From: Tabrizicola fusiformis
GTDB taxonomy: Bacteria > Pseudomonadota > Alphaproteobacteria > Rhodobacterales > Rhodobacteraceae
Assembly (NCBI RefSeq): GCF_013328815.1
Contig: NZ_JABUHN010000008.1
Span: 62,001-126,000, forward strand
DNA length: 64,000 nucleotides
Direction of reading: 5' to 3'
Notes under the pieces: model-generated
The model's input: only the letters and a program-made list of their open reading frames with translations
What the model was told of the DNA's origin: nothing
Databases searched by the model: none
Part shown: piece after piece, positions 1 through 8,722 of the stretch
Numbering within the stretch: the first letter of the stretch is position 1
How the letters are laid out: every line of letters begins with the position of its first letter
Made by a program: the position numbers and the translations under genes

Positions 1-205
1 GCAGCGCGAACCACGCCAGCAGCGACAGCGCGGCGAAGACCACCAGAAGAATCGGCAGGCTACCGCCCAGAAGGCCAATCGCCAGCAGTATCCCCGTTGC
101 AACCGCGCCGATGGCAAAGCCAAGGAAGATGAAGCCGGGCGCAAGGATCTCAAGCACGCCCAGCGCGAAACCTGCCACCAGCCAGACCCACCAGACCGTC
201 CACAT
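1..205 (-). CDS. NfeD-like membrane protein (partial, runs off left edge)
   Basis: Only the first 68 codons are inside the window. The visible part is a series of hydrophobic helices (it opens MWTVWWVWLVAGFALGVLEI), as in NfeD/YbbK-type membrane proteins. Its ATG overlaps the TGA of the SPFH gene by one base (TGATG), which suggests translational coupling. SPFH and NfeD proteins are a known conserved gene pair thought to act together in membrane microdomains or membrane protein quality control. The C-terminal OB-fold that would settle the family lies outside the window. Confidence 0.8.
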   Translation of the reverse strand, partial: MWTVWWVWLVAGFALGVLEILAPGFIFLGFAIGAVATGILLAIGLLGGSLPILLVVFAALSLLAWFAL

Positions 206-1086
206 CACACACGCCCTTTCAGCATCTTGAAGGCATCGCCGAACGCCTCAAGCGCATTGGCGGGAACCAGAATGGTCTGCTTGCCCTGACCGCTTGCCAC
301 CGCCTGCAAGGCTTCGACCTGTTTCAGCGCGACCTGAAACTGCGCCGCCTCAAGCCCGTTTTCCTTGATCGCCACGGCAATCACGCCGGTCGCATAGGCT
401 TCGGCATCGGCTGTCACGCGGCGGGCCTTGGCGGCCTGCTCGGCCGAATAAAGGTCGGCATCGGCGGCCAGTTCGACCGAACGCTTCTTGCCCTCGGCCT
501 CCATCACCTGCGCGCGGCGGGCGCGTTCGGCGTTCAGTTGCTGCAACATGGCGGCGCGGGTCTGTTCATCAAGGTTGACGTCCAGAATCTCGGCCCGGGT
601 CACCTCGACCCCCCAGTCATCGACCATCGCCGTGACCTGATCGCGGACCCGTTCGATCAGTTGGGCGCGGTTCGACTGCACCTGATCCAGCTCCAGCTTG
701 CCGATTTCCGACCGCACGATCCCGGCAACCGTGGTGGCAATGGCGCCGTCCACATCGCGGATGCGGTAGACGGTCTTTTCCGGTTCGGTGATGCGGTAGA
801 ACACGCTGGTTTCCACCTTCACCAGCACGTTGTCGGCGGTGATGGCGTCCTGGCTGGCGGTGGGCAACTGGCGTTCCAGAATGGTGATCTTATGTGCCAC
901 ACGGTCAAGGAAGGGCACCGTAAAGTTGATGCCCGGCCCCAGAACCGCGCGCAGGCGGCCGAACCGCTCGACCACGAATTTCTCGGATTGCGGCACAATG
1001 CGCACCGCCTTGAAGATGGCAATGATGATCAGGATCGCCAGCGCGAGGAATACCGCGTTGCCGCCCACGAGGTCTTGAATGTTCAT
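205..1086 (-). CDS. SPFH/stomatin-like (paraslipin, QmcA-type) membrane protein
   Basis: A 293-residue protein with an N-terminal membrane helix (about residues 8-27) followed at once by the stomatin signature around VPQSEKFVVERFGR and a prohibitin-type domain to about residue 200. An Ala/Glu-rich coiled-coil stretch follows (QQLNAERARRAQVMEAEGKK) and a short tail. The start at 1086 is preferred because AGGGGG lies a few bases upstream and the membrane helix follows directly; a longer reading from 1137 adds 17 unconvincing residues. Stomatin-like proteins oligomerise on the inner membrane and scaffold proteases or lipid domains. The NfeD-like gene follows with a one-base overlap. Confidence 0.9.
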   Translation of the reverse strand: MNIQDLVGGNAVFLALAILIIIAIFKAVRIVPQSEKFVVERFGRLRAVLGPGINFTVPFLDRVAHKITILERQLPTASQDAITADNVLVKVETSVFYRITEPEKTVYRIRDVDGAIATTVAGIVRSEIGKLELDQVQSNRAQLIERVRDQVTAMVDDWGVEVTRAEILDVNLDEQTRAAMLQQLNAERARRAQVMEAEGKKRSVELAADADLYSAEQAAKARRVTADAEAYATGVIAVAIKENGLEAAQFQVALKQVEALQAVASGQGKQTILVPANALEAFGDAFKMLKGRV

Positions 1087-1296
1087 GTGAACCCCCTGAT
1101 GAAAAATCGGGGTCGCCCCCTTGCACCAAAGCTGCACCGAACCCGCCCGCTGCGCAAGAACCTGGGCGAGAACCCGGGGGGTCGGGTTTTCCGGCCCGGC
1201 CCCTCAGCGCGCTTGATCGGCGGGGCAAGCTGTAGCACTGTGACCAACAATTTAAGGCCGTTTCCCGGCAGGCGCCCCTTTATTTCCGAGGCCGCG

Positions 1297-2280
1297 ATGA
1301 GTGATTATGAGCTGACAGAAGAGTATCAGAAAAAGCTGGAAAGCTTTCTCACCGATATTCCGGCCTATGGCGGCGGCAAGCTGTCGTCGATGAAACCCGG
1401 GTCCAAGACGCTGACCCCGCCCTTCACCAAGGCGCAGGCGACCGAGTTGAAGGGCGTTCTCGAAGAGCCGGCGTTTCAGCGGTATACCGGCTACACCCAC
1501 CGCGGCCTGCTGGAGAAATGGTCCGATCCGGGCAACCGCACCACCACCTGCAACGAATTCTGCACCAAATGCGCCAATGCCATGGGCTATGTCGCCGAGG
1601 ACAAGAATGATGGCGTGGGCCGGTTCGACATCGCCGATTACCTGACGCGCATGGGCAAGGGCCATTGCTGGGTGCGCGCCGATGCCGGGCAGACGCCGGA
1701 ATATGGCGACATCTTCCGCGTCTTCGCGCCGTCGCCGGACCAGAACGGCGTGGCGACCAACCACATGGGGGTGGCGCTCTATTTCAAGGAAGGTTCGCTT
1801 TACACGGTGGAATCGGGTCAGGGCGGCCCCTCGACCGGCTTTGACGCGATCGAACGCAAGGTGCGCGGCTGGCCGGTGCCCGGAATTCAGGGCTGGGTCA
1901 GTATGCGCGCGCTGCTCGCCACCGGCAAACGGGTGGAATACTGGCAAGGCGGCTGGTGGGATGTGAAGATCGGCAAGACCGAACAATGGTATTACTACTT
2001 CGGCGCCGATGGTCGGGTGCTTTGCACTTCGGAAAAACCCACGATCTTGTCGGCCCCGCCGGTGGACGGCCCGATGGTGACCAAGGGCGTCTGCACCAAG
2101 AAACCGCGCGCCTACAATACGTTGCAACTGGTCTGGTATAGCCGCAACGCGCTGGACGTGAACGAAGAGCTGCAATTGGGCATCGAGGAATCCAAGAAGC
2201 GCAAGTTCGTCATGGTGGGCAAGACGGCATCGGGGGCCAAGATCACGGCCACGCGGATGATGATCACCGGGCTGCTCTGA
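1297..2280 (+). CDS. NlpC/CHAP-like cysteine peptidase or amidase, conserved hypothetical
   Basis: A 327-residue protein without signal peptide or membrane helix. The middle carries TTTCNEFC (Cys85) and then NHMGVALYF (His156) and VESGQGG (Glu172). This Cys...His...acid spacing and the TTCN context resemble papain-like NlpC/P60 or CHAP amidases that cut peptidoglycan peptides; the same TTCN motif is known from effector-like amidases. The last 110 residues are rich in Trp and Tyr ([19 protein letters not shown]) and could bind a ligand. The start follows GAGG at good spacing. No secretion system, immunity gene or holin is adjacent, so neither an effector nor a lysis role can be assigned. Family membership is inferred from motifs only. 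Confidence 0.6.
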   Translation: MSDYELTEEYQKKLESFLTDIPAYGGGKLSSMKPGSKTLTPPFTKAQATELKGVLEEPAFQRYTGYTHRGLLEKWSDPGNRTTTCNEFCTKCANAMGYVAEDKNDGVGRFDIADYLTRMGKGHCWVRADAGQTPEYGDIFRVFAPSPDQNGVATNHMGVALYFKEGSLYTVESGQGGPSTGFDAIERKVRGWPVPGIQGWVSMRALLATGKRVEYWQGGWWDVKIGKTEQWYYYFGADGRVLCTSEKPTILSAPPVDGPMVTKGVCTKKPRAYNTLQLVWYSRNALDVNEELQLGIEESKKRKFVMVGKTASGAKITATRMMITGLL

Positions 2281-2288
2281 CGCGCCCC

Positions 2289-2317
2289 TTGCATTCAGGG
2301 GGGTTCAGGCGTATATG
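2289..2317 (+). promoter_or_regulatory. Predicted sigma-70 promoter of the rimP-nusA-infB operon
   Basis: TTGCAT at 2289-2294 and TATATG at 2312-2317 are separated by 17 bases. Transcription would start near 2324, so the terminator at 2368-2390 would lie in the leader of the rimP message. The elements are visible; the start site is inferred. Confidence 0.5.
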
Positions 2318-2323
2318 GCCTGC

Positions 2324-2405
2324 AACAGCGGTTTCAGGGTCCAAACCTGAAGCTACCGAACGTCACGGCGGGCCGCTGGCCCGCTTTTTTGTTTCTGGAA
2401 CCCCC
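2324..2405 (+). promoter_or_regulatory. rimP operon leader with a putative attenuator
   Basis: Between the predicted transcription start and the rimP ATG (2406) lie a stem-loop, TTCAGG (2333-2338) with CCTGAA (2346-2351), and then a strong terminator hairpin ending 16 bases before the ATG. Two further TTCAGG copies at 2294 and 2304 lie in or before the promoter. A terminator this close to a start codon, downstream of a plausible promoter, points to premature termination control. From memory, a predicted rimP leader attenuator family exists; whether this sequence belongs to it needs a covariance search. Confidence 0.5.
2368..2390 (+). terminator. Rho-independent terminator in the rimP leader
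   Basis: GCGGGCC (2368-2374), loop GCT, GGCCCGC (2378-2384), then six T. It is a perfect 7-bp stem. It could end the transcript of the peptidase-like gene that stops at 2280, attenuate the rimP operon, or both. Confidence 0.8.
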
Positions 2406-3008
2406 ATGTCCGACCTGATCGCCAAGACCGCCATCGACCGCCGCCTTGCGGACCTCGTCGGCCCCGTCATCGAGGGGCTGGGGTTCGAGCTGGTGCGCAT
2501 CCGTCTGATGGGCGGCAAAACCCGGATTCTGCAGATCATGGCCGACCGCCCCGAAGGTGGCATCGGCGTGGATGAATGCGGCGACATTTCCACCGCGGTT
2601 TCCGCCGTGCTGGACGTGGAAGATCCGCTGGAAGACAACTATATTCTGGAAGTCTCCTCGCCCGGCATCGACCGCCCGCTGACCCGGCTGAAGGATTTCG
2701 AGGTCTGGAAAGGCTGGGAAGCCCGGATCGAGACCACCGAACTGATCGACGGTCGCCGCCGCTTCAAGGGCGGGCTGATGGGGGTCGAGGGCGACGAAGT
2801 TCTGATCGAGTTGGACGAGGGCGCCGAGCAGGTGACCATCGGCCTGAAATTCGACTGGCTTTCAGATGCCAAGCTGATCCTGACGGACGAGCTGATCGCC
2901 GAGATGCTGCGGCAGAAGAAGACCCATGAACCCGCCGAGGGCGAGTTCGACGAGATCGAAGAAACCGACGGGGAGGACGAAGAGCCCCCCGAAGCAACCA
3001 AACACTAA
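2406..3008 (+). CDS. rimP: Ribosome maturation factor RimP
   Basis: A 200-residue protein needed for 30S subunit assembly. The N-terminal domain carries [11 protein letters not shown] and the family stretch [19 protein letters not shown], followed by [14 protein letters not shown], which is the RimP signature, and a C-terminal SH3-like domain. The last 35 residues are a very acidic tail ([17 protein letters not shown]), common in this order. The start at 2406 is the first Met that matches RimP length; an in-frame extension reaches back through the leader terminator and is not credible. It is the first gene of rimP-nusA-ylxR-infB, 15 bases before nusA. Confidence 0.97.
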   Translation: MSDLIAKTAIDRRLADLVGPVIEGLGFELVRIRLMGGKTRILQIMADRPEGGIGVDECGDISTAVSAVLDVEDPLEDNYILEVSSPGIDRPLTRLKDFEVWKGWEARIETTELIDGRRRFKGGLMGVEGDEVLIELDEGAEQVTIGLKFDWLSDAKLILTDELIAEMLRQKKTHEPAEGEFDEIEETDGEDEEPPEATKH

Positions 3009-3023
3009 GCCTGGGAGCGACCG

Positions 3024-4631
3024 ATGGCGATTACCTCTGCCAACCAGCTTGAACTTCTGCAAACCGCCGAGGCGGTTGCGCGCGAGAAGATGATCGACCC
3101 CGAACTGGTGATCCAGGCGATGGAAGACAGCCTCGCCCGGGCCGCCAAGTCGCGCTATGGCGCCGAAATGGACATCCGGGTGAAGATCGACCGCAAGACC
3201 GGCCGCGCCACCTTTGCCCGCATCCGCACCGTGGTCGAAGATGAGGCGCTGGAGAATCACCACGCCCAATTGACGGTGAAACAGGCCAAATCCTATCTCG
3301 CCGACCCGCAGATCGGCGACGAGGTGGTGGACGAGGTTCCCCCGGTCGATCTGGGCCGGATCGCCGCGCAATCGGCCAAGCAGGTGATTCTGCAGAAGGT
3401 CCGCGAAGCCGAGCGTGACCGCCAGTATGAAGAATTCCGCGACCGCAAGGGCCAGATCATCAACGGTCAGGTCAAGCGCGAGGAATATGGCAACATCATC
3501 GTGGACATCGGCCGCGGCGAAGCCATCCTGCGCCGGAACGAAAAGATCGGCCGCGAAGCCTATCGCCCCGGCGACCGCATCCGTTGCTACATCAAGGATG
3601 TCCGGCGTGAGCCGCGCGGCCCGCAGGTGTTCCTGTCGCGGACCGACCCGCAGTTCATGGCCGAGCTGTTCAAGATGGAAGTGCCCGAGATCTATGACGG
3701 CATCATCGAGATCAAGGCCGTCGCCCGCGACCCGGGTTCGCGCGCCAAGATTGCTGTGATCAGCTATGACAACTCGATCGACCCGGTCGGCGCCTGCGTG
3801 GGTATGCGCGGCAGCCGTGTGCAGGCCGTGGTGAACGAGCTTCAGGGCGAAAAGATCGACATCATTCCGTGGAACGGCGATCAGGCCACCTTCCTTGTGA
3901 ACGCGCTGCAACCGGCCGAGGTTTCCAAGGTCGTGTTCGACGAAGAGGCCGGCAAGATCGAGGTCGTGGTGCCGGATGAACAGCTTTCGCTGGCCATCGG
4001 CCGCCGCGGCCAGAACGTGCGTCTGGCCAGCCAGTTGACCGGCATGGATATCGACATCATGACCGAAGCCGAGGAATCGGCCCGCCGTCAGGCCGAGTTC
4101 GCCGAGCGCACCAAGCTCTTCATGGACACGCTGGATGTCGATGAGATGATGGCGCAGCTTCTGGTCGCCGAAGGCTTCACCAACCTTGAGGAAGTCGCCT
4201 ATGTCGAGCAGGACGAGCTTTTGTCCATCGACGGCTTCGACGAGGGCACGGCGGATGAATTGCAAGCCCGCGCAAGGGATTACCTTGAAGAGCAGGCCCG
4301 CAAGGCACTGGAAAACGCCCGCGCCCTGGGTCTGGACGAAAGCCTGATGAACTTTGAGGGCCTGACGCCGCAGATGCTGGAAGTGCTGGCCAAGGACGGC
4401 ATCAAGACGCTGGAAGACTTCGCCACCTGCGCCGACTGGGAGCTGGCCGGCGGCTGGACCACCGAGAACGGCCAACGCAAGAAGGACGAGGGCCTGCTTG
4501 AAAAGTTCGAGATGTCGCTGGAAGAGGCGCAGACCCTGATCATGACCGCCCGCGTCATGCTGGGCTGGGTTGATCCGACCGAAGCCGAAGTGGCCGAGGA
4601 TGACGCCGAAGACGAGGAGGCCGGGGCCTGA
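3024..4631 (+). CDS. nusA: Transcription termination/antitermination factor NusA
   Basis: A 535-residue NusA. An N-terminal RNA-polymerase-binding domain (about 1-130) is followed by an S1 domain (about 135-200, [20 protein letters not shown]), two KH domains (about 230-345, [14 protein letters not shown] and [16 protein letters not shown]), and two C-terminal helix-hairpin repeats (about 365-510, [16 protein letters not shown] and later [16 protein letters not shown]). It ends in an acidic tail. NusA binds elongating polymerase and modulates pausing, termination and antitermination. Because it promotes hairpin-dependent termination, it could act back on the terminator in the operon leader; that link is inference. 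Confidence 0.98.
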   Translation: MAITSANQLELLQTAEAVAREKMIDPELVIQAMEDSLARAAKSRYGAEMDIRVKIDRKTGRATFARIRTVVEDEALENHHAQLTVKQAKSYLADPQIGDEVVDEVPPVDLGRIAAQSAKQVILQKVREAERDRQYEEFRDRKGQIINGQVKREEYGNIIVDIGRGEAILRRNEKIGREAYRPGDRIRCYIKDVRREPRGPQVFLSRTDPQFMAELFKMEVPEIYDGIIEIKAVARDPGSRAKIAVISYDNSIDPVGACVGMRGSRVQAVVNELQGEKIDIIPWNGDQATFLVNALQPAEVSKVVFDEEAGKIEVVVPDEQLSLAIGRRGQNVRLASQLTGMDIDIMTEAEESARRQAEFAERTKLFMDTLDVDEMMAQLLVAEGFTNLEEVAYVEQDELLSIDGFDEGTADELQARARDYLEEQARKALENARALGLDESLMNFEGLTPQMLEVLAKDGIKTLEDFATCADWELAGGWTTENGQRKKDEGLLEKFEMSLEEAQTLIMTARVMLGWVDPTEAEVAEDDAEDEEAGA

Positions 4632-4649
4632 TCGGCCTCGGGTAAGCCC

Positions 4650-5300
4650 GTGACACGCGGCGGCCGGGACAAGGACCACGACGACCCCGAGCGCAAGTGC
4701 ATCGTCTCGGGCGAAAGCCAGCCCCGTGCGGGGCTGGTGCGGTTCTGCATCGGCCCGGATGGAACCATCGTGCCGGACCTGTTGAACCGCCTGCCGGGGC
4801 GCGGCATCTATGTCAGCGCTGACCGCGCGATGATCGACAAGGCTGCGGCCAAGGGCCTGTTCGCCCGCGCCGCGCGCCAGCCGGTGAAGCTGCCCGAAGG
4901 TCTGGGCGCCGGTGGTTTGTCGGCCATGGTCGAGGGGCTTCTGGCGCGGCGGGTGGTCGATCTGATCTCGCTTGCCCGCAAGGCGGGTGATGCGGTGACC
5001 GGGTTCGAGAAGGTCAAGGACTGGCTGGTGAAGAACCGCGCAAGGGTGCTGATTCAGGCCAGCGACGGCTCGGAACGCGGCAAGGAAAAGCTGCACGCAC
5101 CCGACGGACGCAACAGTTTTATCGGCTGTCTGACCGCCGGGGAATTGGGTTTGGCATTCGGGCGCGAACGTGCGATACACGCCGCGCTTGCGGCTGGTGG
5201 ACTCACGACGCGTGTTGTAGAGGAAGCGGCAAGGCTGGCTGGGGTGCGTGGGCAAACCGGGCAGCAGGATGGCGGCGAGACCGCCTTGAAGGATACGTAG
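4650..5300 (+). CDS. YlxR (DUF448) fused to an L7Ae-like domain, RNA-binding protein
   Basis: A 216-residue protein starting at GTG (4650), 18 bases after nusA. Residues 10-80 match the YlxR/DUF448 family (ERKCIVSGE, then [12 protein letters not shown]). Residues 95-190 match the L7Ae/YlxQ fold ([20 protein letters not shown]). In Gram-positive genomes these are separate genes, ylxR and ylxQ, between nusA and infB; here they are one polypeptide, as is usual in alphaproteobacteria. YlxR proteins bind RNA, and one (RnpM) regulates RNase P in Bacillus. The substrate here is unknown. Confidence 0.9.
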   Translation: MTRGGRDKDHDDPERKCIVSGESQPRAGLVRFCIGPDGTIVPDLLNRLPGRGIYVSADRAMIDKAAAKGLFARAARQPVKLPEGLGAGGLSAMVEGLLARRVVDLISLARKAGDAVTGFEKVKDWLVKNRARVLIQASDGSERGKEKLHAPDGRNSFIGCLTAGELGLAFGRERAIHAALAAGGLTTRVVEEAARLAGVRGQTGQQDGGETALKDT

Positions 5301-5305
5301 GACGC

Positions 5306-7912
5306 ATGAGCGATACAGACGGCAAAAAACCCCTCGGCCTGGGTGGCGCACCGCGTTCCGGTCAGGTGAAGCAAAGCTTCTCCCATGGCCGGACACATGC
5401 TGTCGTGGTCGAGACCAAGCGTAAGCGCGTGGTCGTGCCGGCAGCACCCGCCAAGGGTGGGGCCGCTGGGGCGTCGGGCAGCAACGCGCATCTGGGTGAC
5501 CCGTCCAAGCGGCCCGCAGGCATCTCGGACGCCGAGATGGAGCGCCGCCTCGCGGCGCTGCGTCAGGCCAAGGCCCGTGAGCAGGAAGACAACGCCCGCC
5601 GCGCCGAGGAAGAGCGTCAGCGCGAGGAAGAGCGCCAGCGCCGCCGCGAAGAGATCGAGGCGAAGGAACGCGAAGAGCGTGCCCGCGAAGCCGCTATTCG
5701 TGCCAAGGCCGAAGAGGAAGAGCGCGCCCGTCAGGAAGCTGCCGCCGAGGCGGTGGCCAAGGCCGCCGCACGCAAGGCCGACATTCTGGGCACCCAGCGC
5801 CGCCAGCCGGCTGCGCCTGCGCCGGAACCGGCCGCCGAAGAAAAGCCCGCCGAGCGGGGCGCCAGCCGCCCGCGCCCCGGCGCCAACGCCGCGGCCCCCG
5901 CCGCGACGGATGCCGACCGCGGCCCCGCCAGCGCCAAGCCCGGCCTTGCCCCGCGCAAGACCGACCGCGAGCGCGAAGAGCGTGACCGTGGCAACAAGAC
6001 CAAGGGCGACGAAGGCCGCCGCGCCGGCAAGCTGACCCTGTCGGATGCCGTCTCGGACGAGGGCGGCCGTCAGCGCAGCCTTGCCGCGATGAAGCGCAAG
6101 CAGGAAAAGGCACGGCAAAAGGCCATGGGCTTCAACAAGCCCGAAAAGCAGGCCCGCGACGTGCAACTGCCGGAAACCATCGTTGTCAGCGAACTTGCCA
6201 ACCGGATGGCCGAACGGGCCGCCGATGTGGTCAAGAGCCTGATGAAGATGGGCATGATGGTCACCATGAATCAGGCCATCGACGCCGATACCGCCGAACT
6301 GGTGATCGAGGAATTCGGCCACCGCGCCGTGCGCGTGTCGGATGCCGACGTGGAACAGGTGATCGACACGGTCAAGGACCGCGACGAAGACCTGCAACCG
6401 CGCCCGCCGATCGTCACGATCATGGGCCACGTTGACCACGGCAAGACCTCGCTTCTGGATGCGATCCGTCATGCCAATGTGGTTTCGGGCGAAGCCGGTG
6501 GCATCACCCAGCATATCGGCGCCTATCAGGTCAAGACGCCCAGCGGGGCCCTCGTGTCGTTCCTCGACACGCCCGGCCACGCCGCCTTTACCTCGATGCG
6601 GGCCCGCGGCGCGCAGGTGACGGATATCGTGGTGCTGGTGGTGGCGGCGGATGATGCCGTCATGCCGCAGACCATCGAAGCCATCAACCACGCCAAGGCC
6701 GCCAAGGTGCCGCTGATCGTGGCCATCAACAAGATGGACAAGCACGGCGCCGATGCGACCAAGGTGCGCACCGATCTGTTGCAGCACGAAATCGTCGTCG
6801 AGGCGATGTCGGGCGACGTGCAGGACGTCGAGGTTTCGGCCAAGACCGGCAAGGGTCTGGACAATCTGCTGGAAGCCATCGCGCTGCAGGCGGAAATTCT
6901 GGAACTGCGCGCCAACCCGGCCCGCGCGGCACAGGGTGCGGTCATCGAGGCCAAGTTGGACGTGGGCCGCGGCCCGGTTGCGACGGTTCTGGTGCAGAAC
7001 GGCACGCTGCGCAAAGGCGACATTTTTGTCGTCGGCGAGCAGTGGGGCAAGGTGCGCGCTCTGATCAACGACAAGGGCGAAACCGTGCTGGAGGCTGGTC
7101 CCTCGGTTCCGGTTGAGGTGCTGGGCCTGTCGGGCACGCCTTCGGCGGGCGATACGCTGAACGTGGTCGAAACCGAAGCGCAGGCGCGTGAAATCGCCGA
7201 CTACCGCGAGAAAGCCGCCAAAGACAAACGCGCTGCCGCCGGGGCCGCGACCACACTGGAACAGCTCATGGCCAAGGCCAAGGCGGACCAGTCGGTTTCG
7301 GAACTGCCGGTGCTGCTCAAGGCCGACGTTCAGGGTTCGACCGAAGCGATCGTGCAGGCGCTGGAGAAGATCGGCAACGACGAGGTGCGCGTGCGCGTGC
7401 TGCATTACGGCGTCGGCGCGATCACCGATTCGGATGTGGGTCTGGCCGAAGCCAGCAATGCACCGATCATCGGCTTCAACGTGCGGGCCAATGCGACGGC
7501 GCGCAACTCGGCCCAGCAAAAGGGTGTCGAGCTGCGGTATTACTCGATCATCTACGACCTGCTCGACGATATCAAACAGGCGGCCTCGGGCCTGTTGAAG
7601 AACGAAGTGCGCGAGCATTTCATCGGCTATGCGCAGATCAAGGAGGTCTTCAAGATCACCGGCGTCGGCAATGTGGCGGGTTGCCTTGTGACCGAAGGCG
7701 TTGCACGCCGCTCGGCCGGGGTGCGTCTGCTGCGCGACAACGTGGTGATCCACGAAGGCACGCTGAAGACCCTGAAGCGCTACAAGGACGAGGTGAAGGA
7801 AGTCATCTCGGGTCAGGAATGCGGCATGGCGTTCGAGCGTTACGAAGATGTCCGCGAAGGCGATGTCATCGAAATCTTCGAGCGCGAAGAGGTCAAGCGC
7901 AAGCTGGCCTGA
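5306..7912 (+). CDS. infB: Translation initiation factor IF-2
   Basis: An 868-residue GTPase that places initiator tRNA on the 30S subunit. The N-terminal third is a highly charged Arg/Glu/Ala-rich helical region (about 70-260), followed by the IF2-N domain and the G domain with GHVDHGKTS (about 373), DTPGHAAF (about 420) and NKMD (about 475). Domains II to IV follow, ending with the C1/C2 fMet-tRNA-binding part ([19 protein letters not shown]). It starts 6 bases after the ylxR gene and closes the operon before a clear terminator. Confidence 0.98.
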   Translation: MSDTDGKKPLGLGGAPRSGQVKQSFSHGRTHAVVVETKRKRVVVPAAPAKGGAAGASGSNAHLGDPSKRPAGISDAEMERRLAALRQAKAREQEDNARRAEEERQREEERQRRREEIEAKEREERAREAAIRAKAEEEERARQEAAAEAVAKAAARKADILGTQRRQPAAPAPEPAAEEKPAERGASRPRPGANAAAPAATDADRGPASAKPGLAPRKTDREREERDRGNKTKGDEGRRAGKLTLSDAVSDEGGRQRSLAAMKRKQEKARQKAMGFNKPEKQARDVQLPETIVVSELANRMAERAADVVKSLMKMGMMVTMNQAIDADTAELVIEEFGHRAVRVSDADVEQVIDTVKDRDEDLQPRPPIVTIMGHVDHGKTSLLDAIRHANVVSGEAGGITQHIGAYQVKTPSGALVSFLDTPGHAAFTSMRARGAQVTDIVVLVVAADDAVMPQTIEAINHAKAAKVPLIVAINKMDKHGADATKVRTDLLQHEIVVEAMSGDVQDVEVSAKTGKGLDNLLEAIALQAEILELRANPARAAQGAVIEAKLDVGRGPVATVLVQNGTLRKGDIFVVGEQWGKVRALINDKGETVLEAGPSVPVEVLGLSGTPSAGDTLNVVETEAQAREIADYREKAAKDKRAAAGAATTLEQLMAKAKADQSVSELPVLLKADVQGSTEAIVQALEKIGNDEVRVRVLHYGVGAITDSDVGLAEASNAPIIGFNVRANATARNSAQQKGVELRYYSIIYDLLDDIKQAASGLLKNEVREHFIGYAQIKEVFKITGVGNVAGCLVTEGVARRSAGVRLLRDNVVIHEGTLKTLKRYKDEVKEVISGQECGMAFERYEDVREGDVIEIFEREEVKRKLA

Positions 7913-7941
7913 TACAGGCTGGCCTGACGCCAGAACAAACG

Positions 7942-7978
7942 AAAAGGCCGGGGCGCGTGATGCTGCCCCGGCCTTTTT
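7942..7978. terminator. Bidirectional terminator between infB and the 46-residue gene
   Basis: AAAAGGCCGGGGC (7942-7954) and GCCCCGGCCTTTTT (7965-7978) form a long GC stem with T on one side and A on the other. It can end infB on the plus strand and the small minus-strand gene that stops at 7997. Confidence 0.85.
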
Positions 7979-7996
7979 CATTGCGGCTTTGCGATC

Positions 7997-8137
7997 TCAG
8001 GATGCGCGCACCACCGGCACAGGGCGCCCGACAAAGGTCTTGTCATCGACCTTCACGGCAATCCGGCCATCGGCCAATTGGGCCACCATCAGCCCCTGCA
8101 CCGAAACGCAACTTCCAACAGAAATCGTCCGCAGCAT
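7997..8137 (-). CDS. Small conserved-looking protein, 46 residues, unknown function
   Basis: A short minus-strand frame that begins MLRTISVGSCVSVQGLMVA and ends RPVPVVRAS. The ATG at 8137 is preceded by GGGGGAGAGAGC, a strong ribosome-binding site, and the stop sits just before a bidirectional terminator, so the unit is complete: leader, gene, terminator. The sequence alternates hydrophobic and polar residues (VAQLADGRIAVKVDDKTFVG), as in a small beta barrel. No signal peptide or membrane helix. I do not recognise a named family. Confidence 0.65.
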   Translation of the reverse strand: MLRTISVGSCVSVQGLMVAQLADGRIAVKVDDKTFVGRPVPVVRAS

Positions 8138-8246
8138 CCGCTCTCTCCCCCAAGAAAAGCTGTCTGCTTATTTGTAACGCGGAAATTGCGGCTGAACATA
8201 GTTTTTGTGTCAGTTTTGAAAAAACCGAACAGGAAATCGCGGCCCG

Positions 8247-8645
8247 TCAGATCCAATCCCGCAGGATCGGGATCAGCGGCAGGTCGGCAGGCGGCATCGG
8301 GTAATCGCGCAGCGCCTGCGGACGCACCCAGGCCAGCCGCTGCCCCTCACGCCCTTGGGCGATTCCCTCCCAGCGGCGGCAGGCGAAGAGCGGCATCAGC
8401 AGGTGAAAGTCGTCATAGCTGTGGCTGGCGAAGGTCAGCGGCGCGAGACAGGACTTCCAGGTGTCGATGCCCAGCTCTTCTTTCAGCTCCCGAATCAGGG
8501 CGGCCTCGGGGGTTTCGCCGGGTTCCACCTTGCCGCCCGGGAATTCCCACAGACCGGCGAGTGACTTGCCTTCCGGGCGTTGAGCCAAAAGCACGCGGCC
8601 TTCGGCATCAATCAGCGCGACGGCGGTGACGAGAAGAACTTTCAT
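8247..8645 (-). CDS. mutT: 8-oxo-dGTP diphosphatase MutT-type Nudix hydrolase
   Basis: A 132-residue Nudix protein. The Nudix box GKVEPGETPEAALIRELKEE is complete and is preceded by LAGLWEFPGG, which is typical of MutT. MutT hydrolyses oxidised dGTP and so prevents A:T to C:G changes. The C-terminal part (LAWVRPQALRDYPMPPAD) fits the MutT/YffH layout, and the length is standard. The start is preceded by AGGAG. It lies downstream of argJ on the same strand, separated by a 77-base spacer with a GC palindrome. Confidence 0.88.
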   Translation of the reverse strand: MKVLLVTAVALIDAEGRVLLAQRPEGKSLAGLWEFPGGKVEPGETPEAALIRELKEELGIDTWKSCLAPLTFASHSYDDFHLLMPLFACRRWEGIAQGREGQRLAWVRPQALRDYPMPPADLPLIPILRDWI

Positions 8646-8667
8646 GGGCCGGCTCCTGTTGGAACGC

Positions 8668-8705
8668 CCGGGGGCCAGCCCCCGGACCCCCGGAGTATTT
8701 CAAAA
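8668..8705 (-). repeat. GC palindrome with conserved flank between argJ and mutT
   Basis: CCGGGGGC (8668-8675), a two-base loop, GCCCCCGG (8678-8685), then ACCCCCGGAGTATTTCAAAA. From memory, an element of this form (AAATACTCCGGGGGT plus a GC hairpin) is scattered through Rhodobacteraceae intergenic regions. Only one copy is visible here, so its repeat nature is not shown by this window. Confidence 0.4.
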
Positions 8706-8722
8706 GGTGCAAATGCGCAGGA

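Noticed and set aside
5054-7981. A 975-codon minus-strand frame opposite infB
   Set aside because: Same reason: GC-rich antisense of a complete IF-2 gene.
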